Positions 26,424-35,267 of a stretch of 64,000 nt of DNA are shown piece after piece. The first letter of the stretch is position 1, and the number at the start of each line of letters is the position of its first letter. The stretch spans positions 124,001 through 188,000 of the forward strand of contig NZ_BAXA01000006.1 in the NCBI RefSeq assembly GCF_000698125.1, read 5' to 3'. This stretch comes from Geomicrobium sp. JCM 19038 (GTDB lineage: Bacteria; Bacillota; Bacilli; Bacillales; Marinococcaceae). The notes beneath the pieces are model-generated. The model made no database searches. It was not told where the DNA came from and saw only the letters and a program-made list of their open reading frames with translations. Both the position numbers and the translations under genes were made by a program.

Positions 26424-26814
26424 ATGAAGATCAGTGAACTTTCTAATCAAACAGGTGTTAGCATTCGTTCAATTCGTTATTATGAGCAAAAAAAAGTTAA
26501 TCCAACCTTCTCGGGAAGAAAATGGTTATAGGGTTTATGAAGAGCAAGACATTGAACGTGTAAAAGCCATTCAATTATTTCTAGATATCGGGCTTAAAAC
26601 GGATGAAATCCGGCCTGTTATAGCTTGTGGTTCTATCGAACCCATGGATGGCAATTGGGATTGTGCAGATTCAGCAATAACCTTATACGAAGAGCAATTG
26701 CTCAAAACTAGGCAACAAATTGAGCAATTAGAAAATTCTAAAAGACATTTGCAAGAATTAATTGAATTCTGGCATACGGTTAAAGAGCGCCAGAACAGGA
26801 TTAATGAACAATGA
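26424..26814 (+). CDS. MerR-family transcriptional regulator, frameshift in an A-run
   Basis: 129 aa after correction. It begins KISELSNQTGVSIRSIRYYEQKK, the MerR helix-turn-helix. A run of eight As at about 26488-26495 throws it out of frame; with seven it continues LIQPSREENGYRVYEEQDIERV, the expected wing, followed by LFLDIGLKTDEIRPVI and a C-terminal coiled coil (EEQLLKTRQQIEQLENSK). One Cys pair (about residues 76 and 86) lies before the dimerisation helix. The stop overlaps the MFS start (ATGA), so the pair is an autoregulated drug-response unit. Confidence 0.87.
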
Positions 26815-27983
26815 ATTATCGCCTCTTCATATTAGTGTTAGGAACTTTTATTATTGGGACAGATGATTTTGTTATTGCTGGTTTATTACCGAGAATTGCT
26901 AATGATATGGGAGTCACCATTGCAGCAGCTGGACAATTAGTAACAGCCTTTGCCGTTGCCTATGCAATTGGAGCCCCTGTTTTAGGTACATTACTGTTTA
27001 ATATGCCAGTTAAAGCGCTATTAATATTATCTATGTTTGTGTTTACCATTGCCAATGGCCTTTCTGCAGTTGTTACATCATTTGAATTATTGTTTATCAC
27101 AAGAATAATTGCTGCGTTAGCCGCAGCCGTGTTTACCCCTTTGGCAATGGCTGCATCAACAAGTTTAGTTGCCGATACAATGCGTGGAAAAGCTTTGTCC
27201 TTTGTAATAGCTGGCATAACCATTGGGTTAATTCTTGGTGCCCCTATTGGTACATGGATTGGAAATGCCATGACCTGGCGTTATTCTTTTGTTTTCGTAG
27301 CTTTGGTATCTTTAGTAACTGTAATTGGGGTTTTACTATTCTTACCAAAAATTGAACGAGAAGCTTCTGTGAGTATCAAAGAGAGACTCAAAGGTTTCAA
27401 CAAAATCATCTTCTTAACATTATGTGTCAGCATTATCGGTACAACAGGCGGGTTTATGACGTATACCTACATCGCTCCAATTATTACTGGGATCACAACG
27501 ATCGAGAATATAGGTGTTTTCCTGCTAATACTTGGTATTGGATCTTTATTAGGCAACCTAGTTGGTGGGTACTTAACGGACCGTATTGGTGCTCCAACAA
27601 CACTTACATTATCACTTTTTGGTTTCGCTATTTTATTAACTGCTTTTTCTTTGCTTTCCATATTAAATCCTTCTACATTAGCAACTATTCTTGTGGGTTT
27701 GGTTTGCCTATTATGGGGGATTCCTGGTTTTGGAATGAACCCAGCACTGAATGCATACCTGCTTTCGTTAAACCCTAAACAAGCATCAATGATACTATCT
27801 TTTAGTGCATCTGCACTTTATATGGGGATCGGTTTAGGAGCTTTTTTAGGCGGTGGAGTCATAAGTTTAAGTTCAATAAACTATGTGGGAATTAGCAGTG
27901 GGGTTCTCGTATTTGTTGCTTTAATGATCTTCATCTCAGTTAATAAGATTGCAAAGAAATCACTGAAAACAAGTGTTAACTAA
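26811..27983 (+). CDS. DHA1-type MFS efflux transporter
   Basis: 390 aa with twelve predicted helices. Motif D1-like GTDDFVIAGLLPRIANDM is at the N-terminus (about residues 16-33), an antiporter-type motif C, GPxxGG-like, appears as LILGAPIGTWIGN (about 140-152), and motif A of the second half appears as GGYLTDRIGAPT. It resembles AraJ/YdhP/Cmr-type proton-driven exporters of sugars or drugs. Translational coupling to the MerR regulator supports inducible export of a toxic compound. It ends at a strong terminator. Confidence 0.9.
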   Translation: MNYRLFILVLGTFIIGTDDFVIAGLLPRIANDMGVTIAAAGQLVTAFAVAYAIGAPVLGTLLFNMPVKALLILSMFVFTIANGLSAVVTSFELLFITRIIAALAAAVFTPLAMAASTSLVADTMRGKALSFVIAGITIGLILGAPIGTWIGNAMTWRYSFVFVALVSLVTVIGVLLFLPKIEREASVSIKERLKGFNKIIFLTLCVSIIGTTGGFMTYTYIAPIITGITTIENIGVFLLILGIGSLLGNLVGGYLTDRIGAPTTLTLSLFGFAILLTAFSLLSILNPSTLATILVGLVCLLWGIPGFGMNPALNAYLLSLNPKQASMILSFSASALYMGIGLGAFLGGGVISLSSINYVGISSGVLVFVALMIFISVNKIAKKSLKTSVN

Positions 27984-28024
27984 AAATAAAGGTGCCATCG
28001 TATTCACCTACGGCACCTTTATTT
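27984..28024 (+). terminator. Rho-independent terminator of the MerR-MFS operon
   Basis: AAATAAAGGTGCC / GGCACCTTTATTT, a 13-base-pair stem with a fifteen-base loop. Confidence 0.88.
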
Positions 28025-28235
28025 ATTCGAATGAATTCTTGTATCAGAGATAACTCATCTAAATGATTTCAGTATAAAAAGTTCTTAATAGTACTATCCT
28101 TTACTTTATAAAATATCAGGAACTATTTAAACCTCAGCTCTCAATCCACAAGCCTTATGCCACTATCCTACTCCTTTAATAAATATAAAGTTTAATATTA
28201 CTTACGCCCTTATACTTTAATCCTTCTATAATTTT

Positions 28236-28484
28236 TCACATAAACTTGGGCGGTATTCTGCGTACCATTTTGATACCTTGGGCGGATGGCGCATCGACCT
28301 TTTTTTCTACTCTGTTCGAAACGATTTGTAAAAACCAAGGCGCAAAATGTCTTAACCGGTATGCATTTAACGTATGCATCATCTGCTCTGCTTCTTGTTT
28401 CGTTTCATACTGTTTTTGGTCTGTTCGATTGGCGTGCGTCAATACTTCGATTTTCCCTTTGTGTTCACGACAAATGATATACAC
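28236..28484 (-). CDS. Small hypothetical protein, 82 aa
   Basis: GTG start at 28484 preceded by GAGGGGTG. The peptide (YIICREHKGKIEVLTHANRT, EEAEQ-like helix EAEQMMHTLNAYR, then basic C-terminus with RRIPPKF) looks like a small soluble alpha/beta protein. No catalytic motif. Similar short proteins occur in Bacillaceae, but I cannot name the family. Confidence 0.55.
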   Translation of the reverse strand: MYIICREHKGKIEVLTHANRTDQKQYETKQEAEQMMHTLNAYRLRHFAPWFLQIVSNRVEKKVDAPSAQGIKMVRRIPPKFM

Positions 28485-28533
28485 ACGACACCCCTCATCC
28501 AGCGATGTAACTTGTTTACCAAACTTGAGGAAG

Positions 28534-28644
28534 TTATTTTATTCGTGGATTTCTACTCATTTTAAGAAGGCCATAGACCCCCAAAATGACTAGACCGACA
28601 ATCACTATTATTAGCAGTATGGAAGACTATCCAACATGAATCAT
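28534..28644 (-). pseudogene. Short membrane peptide with in-frame TAG (possible pseudogene)
   Basis: From an ATG at 28644, preceded by GGTGGTGAG, the frame reads MIHVG, a TAG, then SSILLIIVIVGLVILGVYG and KMSRNPRIK to a TAA. The hydrophobic helix after the stop is convincing, so this may be a small membrane protein with one substituted base or an indel. Weak evidence overall. Confidence 0.3.
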
Positions 28645-29038
28645 TTTTCTCACCACCAGAAAAAGGCTGAACGGGCAGTGTAACATAGATCGCTCATAAA
28701 TAAATCGTAAATTATAAATTGTTTAACAATAAGTGCGTGTTGGATGACCACAATTTTAGGGACTTTCCTATCTAGTTGTATACCCACCGTAACGAACCTC
28801 AACTCTGTATGCTTATGCTTCCTTTGTTATTGTAGACCACTTTATTAAGTTGCTAAAACCTCTTTCGGTTCTCTTCGCAACCGAAAACACCTGCTTTACA
28901 ACATTGATCTCTTTTCATACCGCTATGTACACGTCTTATGACGACCTTATCGATTAGTCTGACAACGTCCCTCATACTAACCGTGTACTTATGTTCTTAA
29001 TCTCAATAAAACTTTACTAATAAGGAGCGGTCTTTCAA
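28645..29038. other. Intergenic region, no gene seen
   Basis: About 390 bases upstream of the CPBP protease gene. A CTTTCGGTT / AACCGAAA-type inverted repeat lies near 28862-28888, possibly a terminator or operator. Nothing else is supportable. Confidence 0.4.
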
Positions 29039-29911
29039 ATGAAAAATGCATGGTTTTACGTTTTAACAGGGTGGGCAACCGTAACGGTTGGACTGTTTTT
29101 AGCTTCTTTTTTCGGATCGATTGCATCAGAGCAATTCGGGATTACAGGTAACGGACGACAAGTAATCCATGCAGTGGTTATGAGTGGAGTTGTCGTACCA
29201 ACGATTCTTATCTTATACAAAAAAATGAACAAAACCTTACCTACTCCAAGACCGACAGCGTATTCAATGAAACGAGCCCATCACTTTTTTAGTGGATTTA
29301 TACTAGCAACAGGGTTAGCAATTATCGGTTTGTTTCTTGCGAGTGCGTTAAACCTTATTGAAATTCATCAATGGAATGTACCAAGTGCGTGGTTGGGAGC
29401 ATTACTCGTAAATTTATTGATTGCTTTTTTCTATGAAGCATTGCCAGAAGAATTGGCGTTAAGGGGGTTGGTTTTTGACGCTTTCAACCATCACTATGCC
29501 ATCTATCTAGCCGTTCTTTTGCAGACTTTTGCATTTATGGGTATGGCACTTGCTGTGAATTTCTTGCAGGTACTTGTGGGAATGTCTTCGTTTGAGCTGT
29601 TTTTCATGCAACTGCCACAACTGATCCTTCTTTTTGTTTTCGGTATTGCCTTAGCGCTTATTCGAATTTTTACCGGAAGCCTTTGGGCAGCGATTGGCTT
29701 TCATTTAGGCTATTTACTGATGGCACGATTCTTAATTATGCCTATAGAATACGGCGCACCGCCGATTGTTTCTTATGAAAGCGCCTATGAACTGAATTTC
29801 GGTGCCAATGTGATGATTGATACGATGATTTATGGTTGTATCGCAATTATGATTGTGTTATTGCTCGTAAGAAAGTTACGTAAATCAAAATCAAAGACGT
29901 TCACTGTGTAA
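29039..29911 (+). CDS. CPBP-family intramembrane metalloprotease
   Basis: 290 aa with about seven or eight membrane helices. Motif 1 EELALRG (EExxxR, about residues 139-145) and a C-terminal GFHLGYLL with the motif 3/4 His are present. The motif 2 position reads FAFMGMALAVN and lacks the usual His, so activity is uncertain. The family (Abi/CAAX protease) processes membrane substrates or gives bacteriocin self-immunity. TAAGGAG precedes the ATG. It stands alone; no bacteriocin gene is visible nearby. Confidence 0.8.
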   Translation: MKNAWFYVLTGWATVTVGLFLASFFGSIASEQFGITGNGRQVIHAVVMSGVVVPTILILYKKMNKTLPTPRPTAYSMKRAHHFFSGFILATGLAIIGLFLASALNLIEIHQWNVPSAWLGALLVNLLIAFFYEALPEELALRGLVFDAFNHHYAIYLAVLLQTFAFMGMALAVNFLQVLVGMSSFELFFMQLPQLILLFVFGIALALIRIFTGSLWAAIGFHLGYLLMARFLIMPIEYGAPPIVSYESAYELNFGANVMIDTMIYGCIAIMIVLLLVRKLRKSKSKTFTV

Positions 29912-30286
29912 AGAAATACTGAAACGCTCACACGGCTTTACGTGTTCAAAGTCATTAGACTAACTAAATTTCAAATATTTGTATATCGTTTTCAAGATTT
30001 TTATAAAGCTGGAATTATTTATTAAGAATCCTCAATAAATACTTTAGTTTCTAAATTAGTTGTGGTGGTGTTACGGTCATTTTTGTTATACCTTTATAGA
30101 GATATTACTTATTATTTTGAGAGTTTTCCTTTTCAGATTGCTAAGAACAGCGTTTTGAAAATCTATCGGAGGACTCTTTTAAGTCCCCTTCCCTATATGC
30201 CCATTCTTTAGTGTAAGTTTTCAAAAAAAAGTACGTGACATGATGTAAAAACAGTGCTACAATTCTGTTAATCATTTGTTCCATTA
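29912..30286. other. Intergenic region upstream of the tricarboxylate transporter
   Basis: AT-rich sequence of about 375 bases with no gene. It leads into the regulated promoter region of the TctCBA operon. Confidence 0.5.
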
Positions 30287-30341
30287 TATAATGTTTAATT
30301 CCATTCAATGGAACAATTAGTGTTATATGTAAGCGCTTTTA
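30287..30341 (+). promoter_or_regulatory. Promoter, IclR-type palindrome and cre-like box before tctC
   Basis: TATAAT at 30287-30292 is the likely -10. Just after it lies the perfect palindrome TTCCATTCAATGGAA (30299-30313), with an additional half-site GTTCCATT at 30278. TGTAAGCGCTTTTA (30328-30341) matches the CcpA cre consensus with one mismatch. The palindrome resembles the site before the IclR gene at 41836, so both specific regulation by IclR and catabolite repression are predicted. Confidence 0.65.
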
Positions 30342-30361
30342 TATACGAAGGGGGCATATAA

Positions 30362-31387
30362 ATGAAGAAGTTAGGTCTGTTAACGGGGGTAGTCGTAGTC
30401 GGTATACTTGGTGCGTGTGAATCCTCTGAGACTTCAGGTGAAAGTAACTACCCATCTCGAGACATTAATGGGATTATTCAGTGGGGTGAAGGTGGAGCAA
30501 CGGATAATGTTGCACGTAGTCTCGCTATTCAAGCCGAGGATGCTTTGGATGCATCGTTTGTAATGCAAAATCGCGAAGGTGCAACGGGTGCAATTGCAAC
30601 ACAGTATGTGTATGATCAGCCTGCAGACGGATACAGTGTGTTGTTCGGAGCAGAAAATCCACTCATTTATAATGTTCTGGGTATATCTGAAAGGGATTAC
30701 ATTGAAGACTTCTATCCCGTCAATATTATTGGACAAGGTCTTGCAGGAATTGTAGTGAAAGATGATTCAGAATTTGAAACATTAGAAGATCTCGTTGAGT
30801 ATGCCCAAGAAAATCCTGGTGATTTAACGTTAGGAACGAGTGGGGAAGGCGGCTTGCCACACGTTGTTGCTTCCATGCTTTCCGCAGAGCTCGGTACTGA
30901 ATTCAATCAAGTCCCTTACGACGGTGATGGTCCGCTGTTTACAGCAATGCTAGGAAATCAAATTGATGCGACGGTTGTTGGTGTTGCAGGTGCGCAAGAA
31001 TATGTTGAAGCTGGCGATATCCGGATGCTTTCTATTGTTCATAATGAAGAGGTGGACGCTTGGGATGCTCCAGCATTAAGTGATATTTACCCTGAATTTG
31101 ACAAATACCTACCGTGGGGGCCGTTCTACGGAGCATTTGTTCACCCTGACACACCAGATGATATTAAATCAACACTCGTAGATGCATTTAATGAAGCGGT
31201 AGACGAGGAATCATTTCAGGAACTTCTCTCTTCTCTAGGCGCTGAGCCTATTAACATTAGTGGTGATGAAGCTGTTGAGTGGATGAAACAGACACAAGCA
31301 GTCTCTGCTTGGCTACTCTATGATGCAGGTGCTACTGAAAGTTCACCTGAAGAATTTGGCATTCCTAGAGTTGAGGATCTTGATTAA
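30362..31387 (+). CDS. tctC: Tripartite tricarboxylate transporter substrate-binding protein (TctC/Bug)
   Basis: 341 aa lipoprotein, lipobox ILGAC near residue 19. The Bug fold is shown by WGEGGATDNVARSLA (about residues 41-55), NREGATGAIATQYVYDQPADGY, GTSGEGGLPHVVASML and FNQVPYDGDGPLFTAMLGNQID. It captures a carboxylate outside the cell for the TctAB permease. AAGGGGG precedes the ATG. The ligand cannot be read, but the adjacent CoA-transferase/citryl-CoA-lyase-like genes favour a tricarboxylate or related acid. Confidence 0.92.
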   Translation: MKKLGLLTGVVVVGILGACESSETSGESNYPSRDINGIIQWGEGGATDNVARSLAIQAEDALDASFVMQNREGATGAIATQYVYDQPADGYSVLFGAENPLIYNVLGISERDYIEDFYPVNIIGQGLAGIVVKDDSEFETLEDLVEYAQENPGDLTLGTSGEGGLPHVVASMLSAELGTEFNQVPYDGDGPLFTAMLGNQIDATVVGVAGAQEYVEAGDIRMLSIVHNEEVDAWDAPALSDIYPEFDKYLPWGPFYGAFVHPDTPDDIKSTLVDAFNEAVDEESFQELLSSLGAEPINISGDEAVEWMKQTQAVSAWLLYDAGATESSPEEFGIPRVEDLD

Positions 31388-31469
31388 GTTTTAAAAGATG
31401 AGGGTGCACTGTGCGCCCTCTCTTTCAATTAACTTCTAAATCATTAACAAAGTGAGGACGCGAGAACAC

Positions 31470-31925
31470 ATGCTTACATTACGACGAACCCTACCTGGCA
31501 TGGTGATGATTATCGTCAGTTTGGTCATCTTATACCAGTCTCTTTTAATTCAGGGGACGGAACAGCTCAACCCAGCAGGTGGTGGTTTCCTACCTGGAAT
31601 TATTGCCATAGTGCTTATCATCTGTGGGATCGTCACGTTAATCAACGACTTGAAAAAACAAGTAGTCGAAAAGACTGACGAACAAAAAGAACAAGCCTTT
31701 TCTAAAAGTGATTACTTCCTGATCTTCTCTTACTTTATCTTTATTGTTTTTTATGTGTTGTCACTATCCTTTTTGCCATTCCTCATTAGCACAACCTTGT
31801 TCTTAATCATTAGCATCTTTTTGCTTAAAGGAATTAAGTGGTACACGAATGTTATTGTTTCAATTGTTACTGTAACAATCATTTATTTCTTATTTTCACA
31901 ACTATTTAACATTGTTTTTCCTTAA
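31470..31925 (+). CDS. tctB: Tripartite tricarboxylate transporter small permease TctB
   Basis: 151 aa with four predicted helices. It starts near MLTLRRTLPGMVMIIVSLV and contains LNPAGGGFLPGIIAIVL (about residues 34-50), the characteristic TctB segment between helices 1 and 2. A charged cytoplasmic loop (KKQVVEKTDEQKEQ) separates the two halves. ATG 31470, with GAGGA upstream, is preferred to a GTG at 31452 that lacks a site. It lies between tctC and tctA with 12 bases to tctA. Confidence 0.88.
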   Translation: MLTLRRTLPGMVMIIVSLVILYQSLLIQGTEQLNPAGGGFLPGIIAIVLIICGIVTLINDLKKQVVEKTDEQKEQAFSKSDYFLIFSYFIFIVFYVLSLSFLPFLISTTLFLIISIFLLKGIKWYTNVIVSIVTVTIIYFLFSQLFNIVFP

Positions 31926-31937
31926 GGAGCCAGCATA

Positions 31938-33452
31938 ATGGAATTTTTACAACAAATTTTAATTCCTTTTTTTGATTGGGAACTGCTCATACTTGTAGCT
32001 GCAGGTACATTAGCAGGAATTTTTATCGGCGCAATTCCCGGACTATCTGTCACCATGGCCGTCGCTTTGTTACTTTCTCTTACCTATTCTTGGGACATGC
32101 TTCCAGCTCTCGCACTCATGCTCGGTGTCTATTATGGAGGCGTGTACGGAGGTTCAAGAGCAGCTATTCTCGTTAACATCCCTGGTTCCCCTGCTTCTGT
32201 TGCTACCTCACTGGACGGGTTTCCGATGTCACAGAAAGGTGAAGCTGGGCTTGCGCTCTTTCTAACGACAATCTTTTCATTTGTTGGAGGACTTGTTGGT
32301 GTACTCGTACTCGCGAGTGCAGCTCCTGTTGTTGCTTCATTTGCCGTGCAGTTTGCAAATCGAGATTATTTCTTACTCGCAATGCTCGGACTGCTACTAG
32401 TCGGTAATTTAAGTAATGGAACCGTTGCAAAAGGGCTGTTCTCAGCTGGGGCAGGAATCGTCATAGGACTAATTGGAATGGACCCAATTGGTGGGGGTTC
32501 ACGCTTTACGTTTGGGTCATTGCAATTAATGAACGGTGTTGACTTTATTATTGCACTACTCGGTCTTTTCGGAATGTCAGAGATCCTCTATCAGATGCGA
32601 GAACTAAAACGTCAGGGCAAGCCGGTCGAGTTCAAAAAAATGATTATTCCGCCTTTGCGCTTTATCTTAAAATTTTTACCTCTCTCCATGCGAGTTTCAA
32701 TCTTGGGGGTACTTACTGGGGCGTTGCCTGGTGCAGGGGGCGAGATTGCCGCACTATTGTCTTACGATCATGCAAAGCGATCGACAAAGAATCCAAATCG
32801 CCCGTTTGGAGAAGGTGCGCATGCAGGGGTAATCGCTCCAGAAGCAGGAAACAGTGCAGCCATTGGAGGCGCTATGATTCCAATGCTTACGCTTGGAATT
32901 CCAGGGGATGCTGTTACTGCAATCTTTATCGGCGCACTATTTATACACGGACTACAGCCTGGACCAATGTTGATGGCTCAAAGCGGGGATCTATTTTGGG
33001 TCATGGTCGGATCCTCTATACTTGCAAACATATTCTTGCTCATTTTCGGATTAATGGTCGTCTCCATATTTATACGAATTGTCACGGTTCCAAAACAAAT
33101 CTTACTGCCAATTATTGCTGTCATTACGGTCATTGGCTCGTATGCAATGAATTATAGTCTAACTGACGTTTATTGGATGCTTGGGTTCGGACTCATCGGC
33201 TTTTTTATGAAGGTGCATAACTTTTCTGTAGCACCACTCGTATTGGGGATAATACTCGGCCCATTAATCGACACGTCATTTAGGCGAGCGTATATGTCCG
33301 CCAACGGTTCCATGCCTGACTTCCTGACAGGATTTGTGACGAACCCGATCAGCCTCATACTCACCATCGTAATCGCTTTTACAATCTTTTCTCAAACACC
33401 AATCTACAAAAAGGTTAAGCAAAAGATCTTACCTAAAAAGCAACAAACTTAA
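31938..33452 (+). CDS. tctA: Tripartite tricarboxylate transporter large permease TctA
   Basis: 504 aa with about 12 helices. The two repeated family signatures are visible: GIFIGAIPGLSVTMAVALLLS near residues 27-47 (written here as GIFIGAIPGL and TMAVALLLS) and GVLTGALPGAGGEIAALLSYDHAKR about residue 260. YYGGVYGGSRAAILVNIPGSPAS and PMLTLGIPGDAVTAIFIGAL are the substrate-path loops. It uses the cation gradient to import the acid handed over by TctC. It ends at a strong terminator. Confidence 0.93.
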   Translation: MEFLQQILIPFFDWELLILVAAGTLAGIFIGAIPGLSVTMAVALLLSLTYSWDMLPALALMLGVYYGGVYGGSRAAILVNIPGSPASVATSLDGFPMSQKGEAGLALFLTTIFSFVGGLVGVLVLASAAPVVASFAVQFANRDYFLLAMLGLLLVGNLSNGTVAKGLFSAGAGIVIGLIGMDPIGGGSRFTFGSLQLMNGVDFIIALLGLFGMSEILYQMRELKRQGKPVEFKKMIIPPLRFILKFLPLSMRVSILGVLTGALPGAGGEIAALLSYDHAKRSTKNPNRPFGEGAHAGVIAPEAGNSAAIGGAMIPMLTLGIPGDAVTAIFIGALFIHGLQPGPMLMAQSGDLFWVMVGSSILANIFLLIFGLMVVSIFIRIVTVPKQILLPIIAVITVIGSYAMNYSLTDVYWMLGFGLIGFFMKVHNFSVAPLVLGIILGPLIDTSFRRAYMSANGSMPDFLTGFVTNPISLILTIVIAFTIFSQTPIYKKVKQKILPKKQQT

Positions 33453-33473
33453 AATCTTTTTAGCCCTTTGAAT

Positions 33474-33519
33474 AACACTGACCGATTATGGAGTTACATG
33501 ATCGGTCAGTGTTATTTTT
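33474..33519 (+). terminator. Rho-independent terminator of tctCBA
   Basis: AACACTGACCGAT / ATCGGTCAGTGTT, 13 base pairs, 14-base loop, then a T-run. Confidence 0.92.
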
Positions 33520-33865
33520 AACTAAGAGATAATAACCTTCCACCTGAATCCTACAATTCGTTAACATCGCAACGACTCAATTTCTCATTTCAAGTTATAC
33601 CCCAATATCAATTCCGTTACACTTTATCTTAATCAAAAATAAATACCTTTTGTGTTGCTAAACTAGCCTCTGAAAAAGATAGACGAGTATTCGTTGTAGA
33701 TTAACACCTTAATCTTCTTGGCTTTACGTATTCAGTTTCTCTTTTTCGAATGAGTTATTGGACAGCTGAGTGCTAACATGATGAATCTGAAGCGTTTTCT
33801 ATTAAATCGATCGTCGGTGAAATTTATAAATTTAAAATGAACGAACTCACTATCCTATATAAATT
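33520..33865. other. Intergenic region between convergent operons
   Basis: About 350 bases of AT-rich sequence with no gene or clear signal between the two terminators. Confidence 0.5.
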
Positions 33866-33898
33866 AAAAAGAAGTCAGCCCATTGAAAAGGCTGACTT
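33866..33898 (-). terminator. Rho-independent terminator for the minus-strand catabolic operon
   Basis: AAGTCAGCC / GGCTGACTT stem with a nine-base loop; on the minus strand it is followed by CTTTTTAATT. It lies 138 bases after the CoA-transferase stop. Confidence 0.8.
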
Positions 33899-34035
33899 TG
33901 GTAATTCTTTTTTGTTGTCATCGATGATGAGATGTTCGTTAACTTGCTAATCGCTCCCAGATCCATCAGGATGGTTCATTACAATACATTCGTATCAGAC
34001 GTGGTCATTGTGCCTCACTATACTTTAAATCGTGC

Positions 34036-35234
34036 TTAAATCACTTGTTTTGTTCTTAACTGCACAATTTCATCTGCGGTTAATCCTATACCTGAAAGAA
34101 TTTCTTCATTATTTTCACCAAGATCAGGCGCGATGCTGCGAATGCTGCCCGGTGTCTTCTCAAATTTAGGAACAATCCCTGGTACTTTTATAGCTCCAAG
34201 TCGAGGATGGTGAACTTGAACGATATTCTCTCTCGCCTTGTAGTGCTCATCATTAAATATGTCTTCAATACTCATAACAGGACTGACTGGAACACCGTAT
34301 TGATCTAATTGTTCAAGGAGACCTTTACGTTCTTTTGTTGCAATCCACTCCTCTACTATTCGATTCGTCTCATCGTTATTCTCAAGTCGCTTAGAATTTG
34401 TATAATAGCGCGGGTCTTCCAACATATCTTTTCTGTCCATTGCATCTGCTAAACGATTAAACGTCGTATCAGTGCTTGTTACGAGTACTACCCAATGCCC
34501 GTCTTTCGTCTTAAACGTCCCCGATGGCGAGGAATGGCCATGAAGACCAGGGGCACGTTCGCGTATCTTCTGTAGCTGATCATACTCTGCGACAAGAAAT
34601 TCCATCATTCGGAATACCGATTCGTATAAGGCAATATCGACCATTTGACCGCTACCTTCTTCAGATGTATCACGATTGTACAACGCAGTAACCGCGGCAA
34701 ACGCAACATAAATGCCACAAATGTAATCCGTTAATGAAAAAGGTGGACTCACCGGATGACGATCCGTAAATCCTTGAAGATATGTGTACCCGCTAAATGC
34801 CGTCGCTGGGGTGCCAAACCCAGCTTTTTCTTTGTATGGTCCTGTCTGTCCATAACCAGAAACACGAATCATGATTAAATCTGGGTTTTCTTCCTTAAGT
34901 ACGTCATAACCGACACCCCACTTTTCGAGCGTTCCTGGGCGAAATTTTCAACGAGAATATCTGCCTTTTTTGCGAGTTTCTTTAAGATCTCTATCCCTTC
35001 TGATTGATGAAGGTCCAGTGTTAATGAGCGTTTGTTTCTTGAAAGCCCTGGCCATCGAAGCGGTTCCCCGTCTTCCGAAAATGGCCCTACACTGCGTGAG
35101 GTGTCTCCCCTTCCTGGAATTTCAACCTTAATTACATCCGCTCCAAAATCGCCAAGGAGCGCCGTACCATAAGGCGCTGCAATCATTGTAGAAACATCGA
35201 GAATAGTAACTCCTTCTAATGGTGTCTTAGCCAT
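34036..35234 (-). CDS. Family III CoA-transferase (CaiB/BaiF), internal frameshift
   Basis: About 399 aa when restored. The first part reads PLEGVTILDVSTMIAAPYGT and LLGDFGADVIKVEIPGRGDTSR (about residues 28-49), and continues LSRNKRSLTLDL. One T is missing at about 34942; restoring it gives ENFRPGTLEKWGVGYDVL, the family's central motif. The rest includes RVSGYGQTGPYKEKAGF and HGHSSPSGTFKTKDG. The catalytic Asp should be that of the DIALYES-type segment (VDIALYESV). It moves CoA between carboxylates through an aspartyl-CoA thioester. It is the last gene of the operon and probably activates the substrate for the citryl-CoA-lyase-like enzyme. Confidence 0.88.
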
Positions 35235-35267
35235 GAACTTATTAGCCCCTTTCTATAAAACGAACAA

